Origin: Candidatus Ulvibacter alkanivorans
GTDB taxonomy: Bacteria; Bacteroidota; Bacteroidia; Flavobacteriales; Flavobacteriaceae
DNA: 64,000 nucleotides
Assembly (NCBI RefSeq): GCF_003333325.1
Contig: NZ_QOLC01000098.1
Coordinates: 91,181 to 155,180, forward strand
Direction: 5' to 3'
Made by a program: the position numbers and the translations under genes. Under the pieces are notes generated by a model that saw only the letters and a program-made list of their open reading frames with translations, did no database searches and was not told where the DNA came from. Positions 7,862 to 17,255 of the stretch are shown piece by piece (the first letter of the stretch is position 1; each line of letters opens with the position of its first letter).

Positions 7862-9886
7862 ATGAACAACCCTTTACTCACTCCCTTTGACACAGCTCCT
7901 TTTTCTAAAATAGAGGACGCACATTTTTTACCGGCCATACAACAACTTATAAAAGAAACCAAGGCCGAGATCGATTCGATTGCGACGCAGGACGATGCTC
8001 CTACTTTTGAAAATACAGTAGAAGCACTGGAACGCACCGGAGAACAATTAAATAGAGTGACTGCCATATTCTTCAATTTGAATAGTGCAGAAACCAACGA
8101 TACCATTCAGGCAATCGCTCAAGAAGTGTCCCCGTTATTATCAGATTTTAAGAATGATCTGCTACTTAATGAAGCATTGTTCGAGCGTGTGAAGCACGTT
8201 TACGATCAAAGGGAATCGTTGACACTAAGTCCGGAGCAATCGACCTTGCTTGAAAAACAGTATAAGGGATTTTCAAGAAATGGTGCCAATCTTTCCGAAG
8301 CGAAAAAAGAGAAATTACGAAAGATCGACAGTGACCTGTCCAGATTGAAATTAAATTTTGGAGAGAATATCTTGAAAGAGACCAATATCTTTGAATTGCA
8401 CATTACCGATGAAGCACAGCTTGAAGGTCTACCCGAAGGAGCAATGGAAGCAGCAGCTCAAACTGCCGCCGAAAAAGATAAAAAAGGATGGGTTTTCACA
8501 CTCGATTATCCCAGTTACATCCCTTTTATGAAATATGCGGCGAACCGAAAACTTCGCAAAAAAATGGCGATCGCTTTTGGTGCAAAAGGGTTTCATGGCG
8601 ATGCGCTGGACAACAAACAAAATGTGTTGCGAATTGCCGAATTACGCCACCAACGAGCAAAATTACTGGGATATCGAAATCATGCGCACTTTGTATTAGA
8701 GGAGCGAATGGCAGAGACACCGCAAAAGGTACAATCGTTTTTAACCGAATTTCTTCGGAAGGCAAAACCTGCCGCTGAAAAAGAATTTACCGAATTACAA
8801 GACTATGCTAAAGAATTGGACGGCATCGAAACCCTACAAAAATGGGATGGTGCTTACTATGCCGAGAAACTGAAGCAAGAACGATTCGATCTTGATGATG
8901 AAAAACTAAAGCCGTATTTTGAATTGAAGAACGTCATTAACGGCGTCTTTACGGTGGCCGAAAAACTTTTCGGACTTAGCTTCGAGGAAACCAACACCAT
9001 AGACGTATACCATTCCGATGTAAAAACCTATAAGGTTACCGATACAGAAGGCGAATTGGTCGCCTTGTTCTACGCCGATTTTCACCCAAGACCCGGTAAG
9101 CGAGGAGGCGCTTGGATGACCTCTTACAAATCGCAACAAATTAAAGACGGTATTAATGAACGTCCACACGTTTCTATTGTGTGCAATTTTACGAAACCAA
9201 CTGCCAGTAAACCATCATTGCTTACTTTTAATGAAGTAACTACTTTATTTCACGAATTTGGTCATGCTCTACACGGGATGTTAGCCAACACGACCTATTC
9301 GGGACTATCGGGAACGAATGTGTACTGGGACTTTGTCGAATTACCCAGTCAGATCTTAGAGAACTGGTGTTATGAACGAGAGACGTTGGCACTGTTCGCG
9401 ACCCATTATAAAACCGGTGAAATAATACCAATGGAATATGTGGAAAAGATTAAAGAATCTGCCACTTTTCATGAAGGCATGCAAACTTTGCGGCAGCTGA
9501 GTTTTGGAATGTTAGACATGGCATGGCACGGCAACGATCCTTCTAAGATTACCGATGTAAAGGCGTTCGAAAAAGGAGCCTTTGCACTTACTAAATTATA
9601 TCCCGATGTGCCCGAAAATTGTATGAGTACTTCCTTTGCACATATTTTTCAGGGCGGCTATTCGGCAGGGTATTACAGTTACAAATGGGCAGAAGTACTA
9701 GATGCCGATGCATTCGACTATTTTAAGCAAGAAGGCATATTTAATAACACTGTGGCCGACAAATTTAAGGAGTTCGTACTTTCCAAGGGTGGCACCCAAG
9801 ACCCGATGGACCTATACGTTAAGTTTAGAGGAAGAAAACCCGACCCTGATGCGCTTTTAAGAAGAGCAGGTTTGATACCCGCTTAA
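7862..9886 (+). CDS. M3 family zinc oligopeptidase (oligopeptidase A / Dcp type)
   Basis: 674 residues from MNNPLLTPFDTAPFSKIED; the ATG at 7862 is chosen over an in-frame TTG 24 bp upstream. The zinc motif is LFHEFGHALHGML, HEFGH at about residue 464, with the third ligand in NWCYERETL some 28 residues on. Other family marks are GKRGGAWMTSY and FAHIFQGGYSAGYYSYKWAE. No signal peptide is apparent, so it is probably cytoplasmic and degrades short peptides. It ends GLIPA, a common ending of the family. It stands 94 bp after purE and could be co-transcribed. Confidence 0.93.
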   Translation: MNNPLLTPFDTAPFSKIEDAHFLPAIQQLIKETKAEIDSIATQDDAPTFENTVEALERTGEQLNRVTAIFFNLNSAETNDTIQAIAQEVSPLLSDFKNDLLLNEALFERVKHVYDQRESLTLSPEQSTLLEKQYKGFSRNGANLSEAKKEKLRKIDSDLSRLKLNFGENILKETNIFELHITDEAQLEGLPEGAMEAAAQTAAEKDKKGWVFTLDYPSYIPFMKYAANRKLRKKMAIAFGAKGFHGDALDNKQNVLRIAELRHQRAKLLGYRNHAHFVLEERMAETPQKVQSFLTEFLRKAKPAAEKEFTELQDYAKELDGIETLQKWDGAYYAEKLKQERFDLDDEKLKPYFELKNVINGVFTVAEKLFGLSFEETNTIDVYHSDVKTYKVTDTEGELVALFYADFHPRPGKRGGAWMTSYKSQQIKDGINERPHVSIVCNFTKPTASKPSLLTFNEVTTLFHEFGHALHGMLANTTYSGLSGTNVYWDFVELPSQILENWCYERETLALFATHYKTGEIIPMEYVEKIKESATFHEGMQTLRQLSFGMLDMAWHGNDPSKITDVKAFEKGAFALTKLYPDVPENCMSTSFAHIFQGGYSAGYYSYKWAEVLDADAFDYFKQEGIFNNTVADKFKEFVLSKGGTQDPMDLYVKFRGRKPDPDALLRRAGLIPA

Positions 9887-10037
9887 CTTTAAAATGCCGT
9901 ACTTTGCGATGCTCGTCTATTTAATTATTTCGGAAAGCGATTCGATGTATTTAATGTAAAACGATAGTGACAATTATTGTAATAAGTACACGTTTAATAT
10001 AAATCGGCTGTTTTTACAGTGCTAACAGAATGTTTCT

Positions 10038-10045
10038 TATTTTTG
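10038..10045 (+). promoter_or_regulatory. Possible -7 box for the ECF sigma factor gene
   Basis: TATTTTTG, 25 bp ahead of the ATG at 10071. The -33 region is not clear. Confidence 0.4.
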
Positions 10046-10070
10046 GGAAAATCAGCGACACCTCCCTACT

Positions 10071-10622
10071 ATGTCAGAAAATCTTATAGATCCTAAACAC
10101 TGGGTTTCCAGATATGCAGACTACCTGTACAATTATACCATTGTGAGGGTTAACGATCATGAGGTCGCGCAAGATCTTATTTCTGAAACTTTTTTGGCAG
10201 CGTTAAAATCGAAACACAATTTTAAAGGGCAATCGACTGAGCGAACTTGGCTTATCGCTATATTAAAACGGAAGATCATCGATTATTATCGAAAGATCAA
10301 TTCAAAAAAAGGCAAGGCTGAAGTACATATAAATTACACAGACGATGACGCCGAAGGCGACTGGTTGGAAGAACGAGTGCAAGATCCCTTCGACCGTACC
10401 GCAGAGGACACCATGGAAAATGAAGAGCTGGGTATCGCCATCATGGAATGTCTCGATGCCTTAAATGAAAAGCAGGCCACTATTTTTAAGTTAAAAACGA
10501 TCGATAATTACGAAACGGAAGCAATTTGTAATGAATATAATATCACGCCGTCTAACCTTTGGGTAATCATCCATCGGGCGCGAAAATCATTAGCAGCTTG
10601 CTTGGAAAAAAACTGGTTATAG
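10071..10622 (+). CDS. RNA polymerase sigma-70 factor, ECF type
   Basis: 183 residues. Region 2 is seen in WVSRYADYLYNYTIVRVNDHEVAQDLISETFLAA, region 4 in CLDALNEKQATIFKLKTIDNYETEAICNEYNITPSNLWVIIHRARKSLAACLE. The acidic linker DDDAEGDWLEERVQDPFD connects them. ECF factors direct RNA polymerase to a small set of stress or envelope promoters. The next gene starts 4 bp after the stop and is a likely zinc-binding anti-sigma factor, so the two form the usual sigma/anti-sigma operon. The target regulon is unknown. Confidence 0.92.
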   Translation: MSENLIDPKHWVSRYADYLYNYTIVRVNDHEVAQDLISETFLAALKSKHNFKGQSTERTWLIAILKRKIIDYYRKINSKKGKAEVHINYTDDDAEGDWLEERVQDPFDRTAEDTMENEELGIAIMECLDALNEKQATIFKLKTIDNYETEAICNEYNITPSNLWVIIHRARKSLAACLEKNWL

Positions 10623-10626
10623 CGTT

Positions 10627-10872
10627 ATGAGTGTATTTTTACAATGTAATGAAGCACATCACGTATGTGATAAGAATCAATATAAAGAAGCAAGTTTTTG
10701 GGAAAAAGTAAAGCTCAATATTCATCTTGCGTTTTGCTCGTTTTGCCGTAAATATTCCGCACGGAATATGCGACTTACCAAAGCGATTAAAAATTCGAAT
10801 ATTACAACGATGCCGGCCGATCAAAAAGAAGCATTGGAACAGCGACTACAAAAAGAACTTGCCAACTATTAA
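10627..10872 (+). CDS. Small zinc-binding anti-sigma factor candidate
   Basis: 81 residues with HLAFCSFCRKY, the H-x3-C-x2-C pattern of zinc anti-sigma (ZAS) domains, preceded by a segment with further Cys and His (QCNEAHHVC). There is no membrane segment, so it would be a soluble anti-sigma. Its position directly after an ECF sigma gene supports the call. The last 27 bp overlap the end of the convergent gene at 10846. A bare zinc protein of other function remains possible. Confidence 0.7.
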   Translation: MSVFLQCNEAHHVCDKNQYKEASFWEKVKLNIHLAFCSFCRKYSARNMRLTKAIKNSNITTMPADQKEALEQRLQKELANY

Positions 10873-11670
10873 GTATATTAAGCACCACAAGATAGGAATG
10901 CCCTCTACCCAAAACGAAGCATAATATCTTGACCGCTTGCTTGTGGCGAATAGCAATAGTCCCGACGTTAACAACAACGTAGGTAGTAAACTTAGCAGAT
11001 AGGCTACCGCTGCCGGCTGTTTAAAAAACTCTAAGACCAGTAAAACCAACAGTAATACACATCCTAACCATTTTGTATTGTTCACGCCTATTTTCTGCGG
11101 AAGGGTTTTTAACTCCTTTTTATCGTACGGCAGATCTCGAATTTCGAATGGAAGTATGAGTACTACGACAAAAAGTATACGTTGTACGAAAGTGATCCAT
11201 TGGGTGAGATCGATCTCCGAGTTTACTGAAACCAAAGGCACCCATACTGTTAATCCCGACCATACGACCGCTACCACAAAGATCTTTAATCCGCTTAGAT
11301 TTCTAAGATTCTTATTCTTCAATAATGGTACTGCATAAAATACTGTAAGCAGTCCAAAGCAAAGCGTGACCCACCATACTTTATACGACAGCATAAATGC
11401 GACATAAAGAAAGACTGCAAAGGAAAGAAAGGAAAATATTTGTATGCTGCGAAGTGAGTTTGTGAGACTGCGATGATGTAATCCGGCGATTCGTGCGTAC
11501 TTCACAAAATTATATCCGGTAATACTTCCGAAGAAAACAAAAAACCACAGTGCTGTAGGCACCTTAAGATCGAACTCGAAGACGGTTATTCCTACCAGGG
11601 CGATCACCGCCAATGAGACATGAATACTGCTATTGATGTAGAACTGAAAGACGCGCGCAAAAAGTTTCAT
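10846..11670 (-). CDS. UbiA-like polytopic membrane protein
   Basis: 274 residues with about eight hydrophobic segments (for example VSLAVIALVGITVF, ALWFFVFFGSITGYNFVKYA, VAYLLSLLPTLLLTSGLLLF). FGSITGYNFVKY resembles the first motif of UbiA prenyltransferases, and EIRDLPYDKKELKTLPQKIG the second aspartate region (xxRDLxxD), where UbiA enzymes bind the prenyl diphosphate. The first motif lacks a clear DxxxD, so activity is uncertain. Convergent with, and overlapping, the anti-sigma gene; diverges from gcvP. Confidence 0.6.
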   Translation of the reverse strand: MKLFARVFQFYINSSIHVSLAVIALVGITVFEFDLKVPTALWFFVFFGSITGYNFVKYARIAGLHHRSLTNSLRSIQIFSFLSFAVFLYVAFMLSYKVWWVTLCFGLLTVFYAVPLLKNKNLRNLSGLKIFVVAVVWSGLTVWVPLVSVNSEIDLTQWITFVQRILFVVVLILPFEIRDLPYDKKELKTLPQKIGVNNTKWLGCVLLLVLLVLEFFKQPAAVAYLLSLLPTLLLTSGLLLFATSKRSRYYASFWVEGIPILWCLIYLIVGKFFL

Positions 11671-11768
11671 AAGGCAAAAATAAATAGCTTGTTCATAAGC
11701 TGCATTTTTAGTTGAAAAGTTGTGCCTTTCAATACGTTAAAAACTCATTTTTTATCCTTAAAAATATG

Positions 11769-11776
11769 TAATTTTG
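11769..11776 (+). promoter_or_regulatory. Likely -7 box for gcvP
   Basis: TAATTTTG located 43 bp ahead of the gcvP ATG. A -33 TTG at normal spacing was not found. Confidence 0.45.
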
Positions 11777-11819
11777 CAGCTGCCTATCGATAAAGGTAGC
11801 ACTTTTTAATCGCACATTA

Positions 11820-14669
11820 ATGAACACAGATTCTTTTGCCCTTAGACATATTGGTCCGCGTAGAAGCGACCTGCCAAAAATGCTTGAAACTGTAGGTGTA
11901 GAAAGCCTGGAGCAACTCATATTTGAAACCATTCCGGATGACATTCGCTTAAAGAATGAAATTGAATTGGACGATGCTATGAGCGAAAATGAGTATCTCG
12001 AGCATATCACAGAACTTTCTGCAAAAAATAAGGTATTCAAGAACTATATAGGATTAGGCTATAATCAATCGATTACACCACCTGTAATCCAGCGAAATAT
12101 TTTAGAGAATCCGGGTTGGTATACGGCCTATACTCCGTATCAAGCAGAAATCGCCCAAGGGCGCTTGGAAGCATTGCTTAATTTTCAAACCATGGTTACC
12201 GATCTTACGGGCATGGATTTGGCCAATGCCTCATTGTTAGACGAAAGTACGGCAGCTGCCGAAGCAATGACATTATTATTCGCAGTTCGTTCTAGAGAGC
12301 AAAAAAAGAACGATGCGGTTAAATTTTTTGTTTCCGAAGAGATCCTGCCGCAAACCTTATCCCTTTTAAAGACAAGAAGCGAACCTTTAGGAATCGAGTT
12401 GGTTGTTGGTGATCACGAAACCTTCGATTTTTCAGAAGATTTCTTTGGGGTATTAGTTCAATATCCTGGGCGCACCGGAAAAGTATACAATTACGATTCG
12501 TTTATCGCAAAAGCAAAAGACGCTCAAATAAAAGTTGCCGTGGCAGCCGATATTCTAAGCCTGGTACTTTTAGAATCTCCCGGGAATTTTGGTGTAGATG
12601 TGGTGGTTGGAACCACACAGCGTTTTGGAATTCCATTAGGATATGGCGGGCCACATGCGGCTTTCTTTGCTACTAAAGAAGAATACAAAAGAAATATTCC
12701 TGGACGTATCATTGGGGTTACCAAAGATATGGATGACAACCGTGCATTGCGCATGGCATTGCAAACACGGGAACAACACATAAAACGCGATAAAGCGACC
12801 TCCAATATTTGTACTGCTCAGGTGCTGTTAGCCGTCATGGCAGGTATGTATGGTGTGTATCACGGACCAGAGGGCCTTCGCTATATTGCAACTAAGGTGC
12901 ACAATACCGCAGCTACTTTAGCAGACGCTTTAGAACGCCTTGGATATTATCAAGCAAATGAAACCTATTTTGACACGATTGCTATTAAGATAGAGGCTAG
13001 TAAGATTCGTAGCATCGCTGAAGCCAACGAGATTAATTTTTATTACCCGAATGAAGATACTGTCTCCATCTCGGTGAATGAAACAACGAATTTAAAGGAT
13101 CTTAACAATATTATTGCTGTATTTGCTAAGGCAGCCAAAAAGGAAACCATTCGTATTACTGAGCTTTCTAAAGGCAACGCGATCCCAAAAGAAGTAGCTC
13201 GGAAGACTGAGTTCTTAACGAACGAAGTATTTAATACCTATCATAGTGAAACCGAGTTGATGCGTTATATTAAGAAGCTAGAACGCAAAGATCTTGCGCT
13301 AAATCACTCGATGATATCATTGGGGTCTTGCACCATGAAATTAAATGCGGCAGCCGAAATGCTTCCATTGAGTGATCCTATGTGGGGAAACATGCATCCT
13401 TTTGTTCCACTTGAACAAGCCGGGGGTTACCAACAAATGCTAAAAAAACTTGAAGAACAATTAACCGAGATCACCGGATTTGCGGGCACCTCCTTACAGC
13501 CTAATTCGGGCGCACAGGGTGAATACGCCGGACTTATGGTGATTAGAGCGTATCATGAGTCACGAAATGAAGGTCACAGGAACATCTGCTTGATCCCATC
13601 TTCGGCACATGGTACGAATCCGGCGAGTGCTGTAATGGCCGGAATGAAAGTAATTGTAACCAAGGCCACGAACGAGGGTAATATAGATGTAGACGATCTT
13701 AGAGCAAAAGCTGAAGAACACAAAGACAACCTAGCGGCTTTGATGGTTACCTACCCTTCCACTCACGGTGTTTACGAATCTGCAATTCGAGAGATCACAA
13801 GTATTATTCATGAAAATGGAGGTCAGGTCTATATGGATGGTGCTAATATGAATGCTCAAGTAGCGTTAACCAATCCGGGAGCGATCGGCGCCGATGTGTG
13901 TCATCTTAATTTACATAAGACCTTCGCTATTCCGCATGGTGGTGGTGGACCGGGTGTTGGACCCATTTGCGTAGCCAAGCAACTCGTTCCTTTCTTGCCA
14001 ACAAATCCAATTATCAAAACAGGTGGTGATCAAGCTATAACTGCTATCTCCGGAGCTCCTTGGGGAAGTTCGTTGGCATGTCTTATTTCTTACGCTTATA
14101 TTTCGATGTTAGGCGTTAATGGTCTAAAGAAGTCAACGCAATATGCGATACTCAATGCCAATTACATTAAAGAGCGATTAAAAGGTCACTTCGATGTGTT
14201 ATATGCCGGAGAAAGAGGTCGTGCGGCGCATGAAATGATCGTAGATTGTCGCCCGTTTAAAGCCAACGGGATCGAAGTAGTGGATATAGCCAAACGATTA
14301 ATGGATTATGGCTTTCACGCACCAACAGTATCGTTTCCTGTAGCAGGAACAATGATGATAGAACCAACAGAAAGCGAAAGTAAGCAAGAATTAGATCGTT
14401 TCTGTGATGCCATGATATCGATTCGAAAAGAGATCGAAGCGGTAGACAAGGACAATCCGAACAATATGCTTAAAAATGCTCCGCATACACAAGCCATGTT
14501 AACGAATGATACTTGGGAATTTCCGTATACCAGACAACAAGCGGCTTTTCCTTTAGATTATATTGCAGAGAACAAATTTTGGCCCTCGGTACGTCGCGTA
14601 GACGATGCGTACGGAGATCGAAATCTTATTTGTACGTGCGAACCAATAGAATCGTATATGGAAGCTTAA
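11820..14669 (+). CDS. gcvP: Glycine dehydrogenase (decarboxylating), P protein
   Basis: 949 residues, the full single-chain P protein. N-terminal half: FALRHIGPRRSDLPKML and YTPYQAEIAQGRLEALLNFQT. C-terminal half: SCTMKLNAAAEMLP, IPSSAHGTNPASA and the PLP lysine in LHKTFAIPHGGGGPG (about Lys700). It decarboxylates glycine and hands the methylamine to the lipoyl group of GcvH. GcvH and GcvT are not in this window, so the system is split. LipB, encoded at 50980, supplies octanoyl groups for lipoylation of such proteins. Confidence 0.97.
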   Translation: MNTDSFALRHIGPRRSDLPKMLETVGVESLEQLIFETIPDDIRLKNEIELDDAMSENEYLEHITELSAKNKVFKNYIGLGYNQSITPPVIQRNILENPGWYTAYTPYQAEIAQGRLEALLNFQTMVTDLTGMDLANASLLDESTAAAEAMTLLFAVRSREQKKNDAVKFFVSEEILPQTLSLLKTRSEPLGIELVVGDHETFDFSEDFFGVLVQYPGRTGKVYNYDSFIAKAKDAQIKVAVAADILSLVLLESPGNFGVDVVVGTTQRFGIPLGYGGPHAAFFATKEEYKRNIPGRIIGVTKDMDDNRALRMALQTREQHIKRDKATSNICTAQVLLAVMAGMYGVYHGPEGLRYIATKVHNTAATLADALERLGYYQANETYFDTIAIKIEASKIRSIAEANEINFYYPNEDTVSISVNETTNLKDLNNIIAVFAKAAKKETIRITELSKGNAIPKEVARKTEFLTNEVFNTYHSETELMRYIKKLERKDLALNHSMISLGSCTMKLNAAAEMLPLSDPMWGNMHPFVPLEQAGGYQQMLKKLEEQLTEITGFAGTSLQPNSGAQGEYAGLMVIRAYHESRNEGHRNICLIPSSAHGTNPASAVMAGMKVIVTKATNEGNIDVDDLRAKAEEHKDNLAALMVTYPSTHGVYESAIREITSIIHENGGQVYMDGANMNAQVALTNPGAIGADVCHLNLHKTFAIPHGGGGPGVGPICVAKQLVPFLPTNPIIKTGGDQAITAISGAPWGSSLACLISYAYISMLGVNGLKKSTQYAILNANYIKERLKGHFDVLYAGERGRAAHEMIVDCRPFKANGIEVVDIAKRLMDYGFHAPTVSFPVAGTMMIEPTESESKQELDRFCDAMISIRKEIEAVDKDNPNNMLKNAPHTQAMLTNDTWEFPYTRQQAAFPLDYIAENKFWPSVRRVDDAYGDRNLICTCEPIESYMEA

Positions 14670-14753
14670 TCGGAGATTCTAGAGTTATTTTGAATAAAAA
14701 TCTAGTAAAACCTATTTACTTTTCAGTATTTTAGTCAAAAAATTATAAAGACC

Positions 14754-15812
14754 ATGGGTGTTTCAATCACAGGTATAGGGAGTTATATCCCCAGTGGCGT
14801 GGCTACGAATGAAAATTTCGGGCAACATCATTTCTATACAGATGAAGGTACGAGGTTTCCGCATGAGAATGATGTGATCATTGAAAAATTCAAAGCAATC
14901 ACCGGGATAGCCGAACGACGTTATATAAAGAATGAACTGAACACTTCAGACATCGCGTTTTTTGCCGCTGAAAAGGCTATTGAAGACGCGGAGATTGACA
15001 AAGAATCGTTGGATTATATTATTGTTGCCCACAATTATGGTGACGTTAGACACGGTTCGGCACAAAGCGATACCGTTCCTAGTATTGCCTCGCGGGTTAA
15101 GCACATGCTTAAGATCAAAAATCCATCTTGTGTAGGCTATGATATCATGTTCGGCTGTCCGGGATGGATAGAAGGTATGATACAGGCCAATGCCTTTATT
15201 AGAGCGGGTATTGCAAAAAAGTGTCTCGTTATTGGCGCAGAATCGTTATCTCGCGTGGTAGATCAACACGATCGTGACTCTATGATCTATAGTGATGGCG
15301 CCGGAGCAGCTATTGTAGCGGAAACCGAAGGAGAGGCCGGAATTCTAAACCATACAAGTGCTACATACACCTTAGACGAAGCCCATTTTATTTACTTTGG
15401 TGAATCGAACAATCAAGAGCTTACAGACCGACGTCGCTATATAAAAATGTATGGACGAAAGATCTATAATTTTGCATTGACCAACGTACCCGATGCAATG
15501 AAGAAATGTCTAGACGATAGTGGTCACACAATAGAGGATGTTAAGAAAATATTCATCCATCAGGCCAATGAAAAAATGGACGAGGCTATCGTAAAGCGAT
15601 TCTATAAGCTATACAATGCCACACCTCCAGAGGATGTTATGCCTATGAGCATAGACAAATTAGGAAACTCTAGTGTTGCTACGGTCCCTACCCTTTACGA
15701 GTTGGTCTATAATGAAAAGTTAGACGACCACAAGGTACACGAAGGGGATCTGGTTATTTTTGCAAGTGTAGGCGCCGGGATGAACATCAATGCAATTGTA
15801 TATAGGGTTTAA
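14754..15812 (+). CDS. KASIII-like (FabH-related) ketoacyl synthase
   Basis: 352 residues with the thiolase-fold triad complete: Cys135 in FGCPGW, His269 in IHQAN and Asn305 in GNSSVAT; the oxyanion/closing motif FASVGAGMNINA ends the protein. FabH proper condenses acetyl-CoA with malonyl-ACP, but here the cysteine lies in a GCPGW context and the first 45 residues (NFGQHHFYTDEGTRFPHENDV) differ from canonical FabH, so a specialised acyl condensing or transfer role is more likely. It leads a tight operon with a methyltransferase (gap 3 bp) and a glycosyltransferase. Confidence 0.8.
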   Translation: MGVSITGIGSYIPSGVATNENFGQHHFYTDEGTRFPHENDVIIEKFKAITGIAERRYIKNELNTSDIAFFAAEKAIEDAEIDKESLDYIIVAHNYGDVRHGSAQSDTVPSIASRVKHMLKIKNPSCVGYDIMFGCPGWIEGMIQANAFIRAGIAKKCLVIGAESLSRVVDQHDRDSMIYSDGAGAAIVAETEGEAGILNHTSATYTLDEAHFIYFGESNNQELTDRRRYIKMYGRKIYNFALTNVPDAMKKCLDDSGHTIEDVKKIFIHQANEKMDEAIVKRFYKLYNATPPEDVMPMSIDKLGNSSVATVPTLYELVYNEKLDDHKVHEGDLVIFASVGAGMNINAIVYRV

Positions 15813-15815
15813 ACA

Positions 15816-16337
15816 ATGTACGACGGCAAAATACCAAAGAAAAGATACAAGCACACTCTTCGTTTTGTAAAAAAACATATTGATCCGGAAGCTTCTATTT
15901 TAGACCTTGGAGTTGCCAACCCATTTTCTGAAATCTTACAAAACGCAGGCTACTCTGTAACCAATACTTCTGGTGAAGATCTTGACCTAAATACCTCGGC
16001 TGTAAAGACCGACGCTTATGATGTAGTTACTGCCTTCGAGATCTTTGAACATCTCGTTTCTCCATTTAATGTGCTTCAAGATATTCAAGCCAACAAATTA
16101 GTGGCATCTGTTCCATTGAAGTTATGGTTTGCCTCAGCCTACCAAAGTAAGACCGATGAAAGAGATCGACATTATCATGAATTCGAGGATTGGCAGTTCG
16201 ACTGGTTATTAGAAAAGGCCGGTTGGAAAATTAGAAGTCGTGAAAAATTTACAAATCCTGTAAGGAAAATTGGAATCCGTCCTATCTTAAGAAGATTCAC
16301 ACCTCGCTATTATATTGTTTATGCTGAAAGGGTCTAA
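15816..16337 (+). CDS. SAM-dependent methyltransferase (class I, small)
   Basis: 173 residues. Motif I is ILDLGVANPFSEIL, lacking the usual GxGxG glycine pattern; the next acid is in GEDLDLNTS and post-I AFEIFEHLVSPF is typical of Methyltransf_11-like enzymes. HYHEFEDWQFDWLLEKAGWKI follows, as in Bacteroidota methyltransferases near surface polysaccharide genes. Substrate unknown. The stop overlaps the next ATG by one base (TAATG), implying translational coupling with the glycosyltransferase. Confidence 0.72.
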   Translation: MYDGKIPKKRYKHTLRFVKKHIDPEASILDLGVANPFSEILQNAGYSVTNTSGEDLDLNTSAVKTDAYDVVTAFEIFEHLVSPFNVLQDIQANKLVASVPLKLWFASAYQSKTDERDRHYHEFEDWQFDWLLEKAGWKIRSREKFTNPVRKIGIRPILRRFTPRYYIVYAERV

Positions 16338-17185
16338 TGGATTTCTACATTGTCATACCGGCGTATAATGAAGAAGCTTTTATAGGAAAAACGCTTCAAT
16401 CGTTAACAGCGCAAACCCTATTACCAAAAAAAATTGTCGTCGTAAACGACGGCTCGACCGACGGCACCCAAGCTATCATCGATCGGTTTGCTAACAAACA
16501 CTCCTTTATTACTTCAACCATTATTCATTCTGAAGGCGAACATTTACCCGGCAGTAAAGTGATCAATGCATTCTACAAAGGATTTGAACTGTTAGATGAT
16601 GCCTATGATGTGATCTGTAAGTTTGATGCCGACTTGATCTTTCCGAAGGATTACTTACAGAAAATTGCCGCAATATTCGAGCAAGACCCGACGTGTGGTA
16701 TGGCAGGTGGACACTGTAGCATTGAAAAAAACGGCAGCTGGCAATTGGAGTCGCTAACCAACAAAGACCATATTCGAGGTGCACTTAAAGCATATAGAAA
16801 ATCGTGTTTTAAGGCAATTGGCGGACTTAAGAATACCATGGGCTGGGATACTGTTGATGAATTACTTGCGCAATTCCACGGTTGGAAGGTATGTGCCGAT
16901 ACGCAATTAATGGTAAAACACCTCAAACCTACCGGGCATGCGTATGCCGCAGCGGCTAAACACAAACAAGGTAAAGCCTTTTATAAAATGCGCTATGGCT
17001 TCTGGCTTACCCATATTGCAGCCGCCAAACTCGCACTGAAAAAACAAAGCCTATCGTATTATATAAATTGTATTCGCGGCTATAATCAGGCAAAAGATGA
17101 GAATATGCCTTTTATTGTTTCTGAAGCTGAAGGCGAATTTCTTCGGAAACTGCGATGGAAGGGAATTAAAAAGAAACTGTTTTAA
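16337..17185 (+). CDS. Family 2 glycosyltransferase
   Basis: 282 residues of GT-A type: FYIVIPAYNEEAFIGKTLQSL, then VVVNDGSTDGT and the metal-binding DAD in CKFDADLIFPKDY, then GWDTVDELL as the acceptor-side acid region. No C-terminal membrane helix is evident. It would transfer a sugar from a nucleotide donor to a lipid or polysaccharide acceptor. Position with a KASIII-like enzyme and methyltransferase suggests a shared modified glycolipid or lipid product, which is inference. Confidence 0.82.
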   Translation: MDFYIVIPAYNEEAFIGKTLQSLTAQTLLPKKIVVVNDGSTDGTQAIIDRFANKHSFITSTIIHSEGEHLPGSKVINAFYKGFELLDDAYDVICKFDADLIFPKDYLQKIAAIFEQDPTCGMAGGHCSIEKNGSWQLESLTNKDHIRGALKAYRKSCFKAIGGLKNTMGWDTVDELLAQFHGWKVCADTQLMVKHLKPTGHAYAAAAKHKQGKAFYKMRYGFWLTHIAAAKLALKKQSLSYYINCIRGYNQAKDENMPFIVSEAEGEFLRKLRWKGIKKKLF

Positions 17186-17207
17186 AAAAATATACGAATT
17201 ACCTAAG

Positions 17208-17236
17208 TTGTTTTTTTTTAAGAACCCGTATTTTTG
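17208..17236 (+). promoter_or_regulatory. Promoter for alkaline phosphatase gene
   Basis: TTG at 17208-17210 and TATTTTTG at 17229-17236 with an 18-bp spacer, 19 bp ahead of the ATG. Both Bacteroidota elements are matched. Confidence 0.6.
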
Positions 17237-17255
17237 AAACTACACACACTACATT

